This document shows, one piece after another, positions 63,605 through 64,000 of a DNA stretch of 64,000 bases. The stretch is from positions 1 through 64,000 of the forward strand of contig JABHEG010000099.1 of assembly GCA_018676675.1 (NCBI GenBank). Direction: 5' to 3'. The translations under genes and the position numbers were made by a program. This stretch comes from Lentisphaerota bacterium. GTDB taxonomy: Bacteria; Verrucomicrobiota; Lentisphaeria; Oligosphaerales; JABHEG01. Below the pieces are notes generated by a model. It was given only the letters and a program-made list of their open reading frames with translations, was not told where the DNA came from and did no database searches. Positions within the stretch are counted from its first letter, which is position 1. Each line of letters opens with the position of its first letter.

Positions 63605-64000
63605 GCGCGTTTCTCCGGTAGTCGGTATGTGGCAGGTCCGAGTCAGGATCCCTTGCCGTTGGAACGGGTCGCACGATTCAATGACTCAGAAGGTGCTCGT
63701 CTACAGCGGACAACTCCGCTTTGACTCAGGCACACGCATCTGAATCAACGACACAGGAGCGAGTGCAGGACGACGCAGAAGCGTACGTCCGGTCTCCCCC
63801 CTGGCCCCATAGGGTCCTCTTCGCCCGGCCTGCTCTCGTCCAATCGGGGAACTCCCACAAGATTTCCCGATGTACATAGTACAGTCCTCCGGATGAACAT
63901 CGTTGTCAACCCCTGGACGGACGTTTTCCACCCAAAGGCGCAGGCGCGCTCGCGTACGTGCACGTGAGACCGGACTGTATGCGTGGCGTTTCGGGCTGCG
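63605..64000. other. Upstream region of the tpsBA operon
   Basis: No gene is seen. A near-palindrome TGTACATAGTACA (63871-63883) could be an operator. TTGACA occurs on the minus strand at 63910-63905, but the best -10-like TACTAT lies 23 bases away, too far for a standard promoter. The promoter of the two-partner secretion operon is expected in this stretch. Confidence 0.4.

Noticed and set aside
63876..63910. TTGACA ... TACTAT promoter for tpsBA
   Set aside because: The spacer is 23 bases, too long for a normal sigma-70 promoter.

Overview
The window is GC-rich bacterial chromosome. It carries secreted glycosidases, a sulfatase, secreted proteins with DOMON/CBM9-like domains, complete [FeFe]-hydrogenase maturation genes, a two-partner secretion system and a large defence island. 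This mix fits an anaerobic, polysaccharide-degrading member of the Planctomycetes-Verrucomicrobia-Chlamydiae group, Kiritimatiellota-like. That is inferred from gene content only; there is no rRNA or other phylogenetic marker.

Layout. 0.36-3.6 kb (+): a glycyl radical enzyme and a secreted TIM-barrel-like protein. 3.8-9.0 kb (-): a tight aspA-hydF-hydG-hydE operon that makes the H-cluster of [FeFe]-hydrogenase; no hydrogenase subunit is in the window. 9.4-13.4 kb (-): methylthioadenosine salvage, with a fused MTA phosphorylase/adenine phosphoribosyltransferase, MTR-1-P isomerase and a purine permease. A perfect REP-like hairpin lies between the isomerase and the permease. 13.6-16.0 kb (-): two secreted proteins, one resembling an M14 peptidase that has lost its zinc ligands.

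16.2-34.0 kb (-) is a defence island in two operons. The first is a CBASS cassette: small basic protein, CD-NTase, E2-like protein, NUDIX-type protein and a small membrane ORF. The second is a type I restriction-modification operon (hsdR, AlbA-type protein, hsdM, hsdS) that runs on, with almost no gaps, into three genes I cannot assign to a named system: a 794-residue Zn-ribbon/PD-(D/E)XK-like protein, a DUF3696-type ATPase and a 321-residue partner. A CARF/RtcR-like sigma-54 activator is encoded just upstream of hsdR. Sequences with correctly spaced -24/-12 GG/GC elements lie in front of both operons, and the CBASS copy has an inverted repeat at enhancer distance. The best hypothesis in the window is that one CARF ligand switches on both defence operons through sigma-54.

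34.2-53.0 kb: a clan-A glycosidase, a GDDxY-repeat secreted protein, a class I glutamine amidotransferase, a Fic protein with repeated operator-like motifs over its promoter, a beta-propeller glycosidase-like protein, a sulfatase, a URO-D-like protein, an SGNH/CBM9 multidomain protein and a right-handed beta-helix protein. These fit attack on sulfated or decorated glycans. A decayed sugar-isomerase pseudogene lies at 53.0-53.5 kb.

53.5-63.6 kb (-): a two-partner secretion operon. TpsB has unusual cadherin-like and Ig-like domains before its POTRA domain. TpsA is a large FHA-type adhesin with a predicted helical island and 84-residue tandem repeats.
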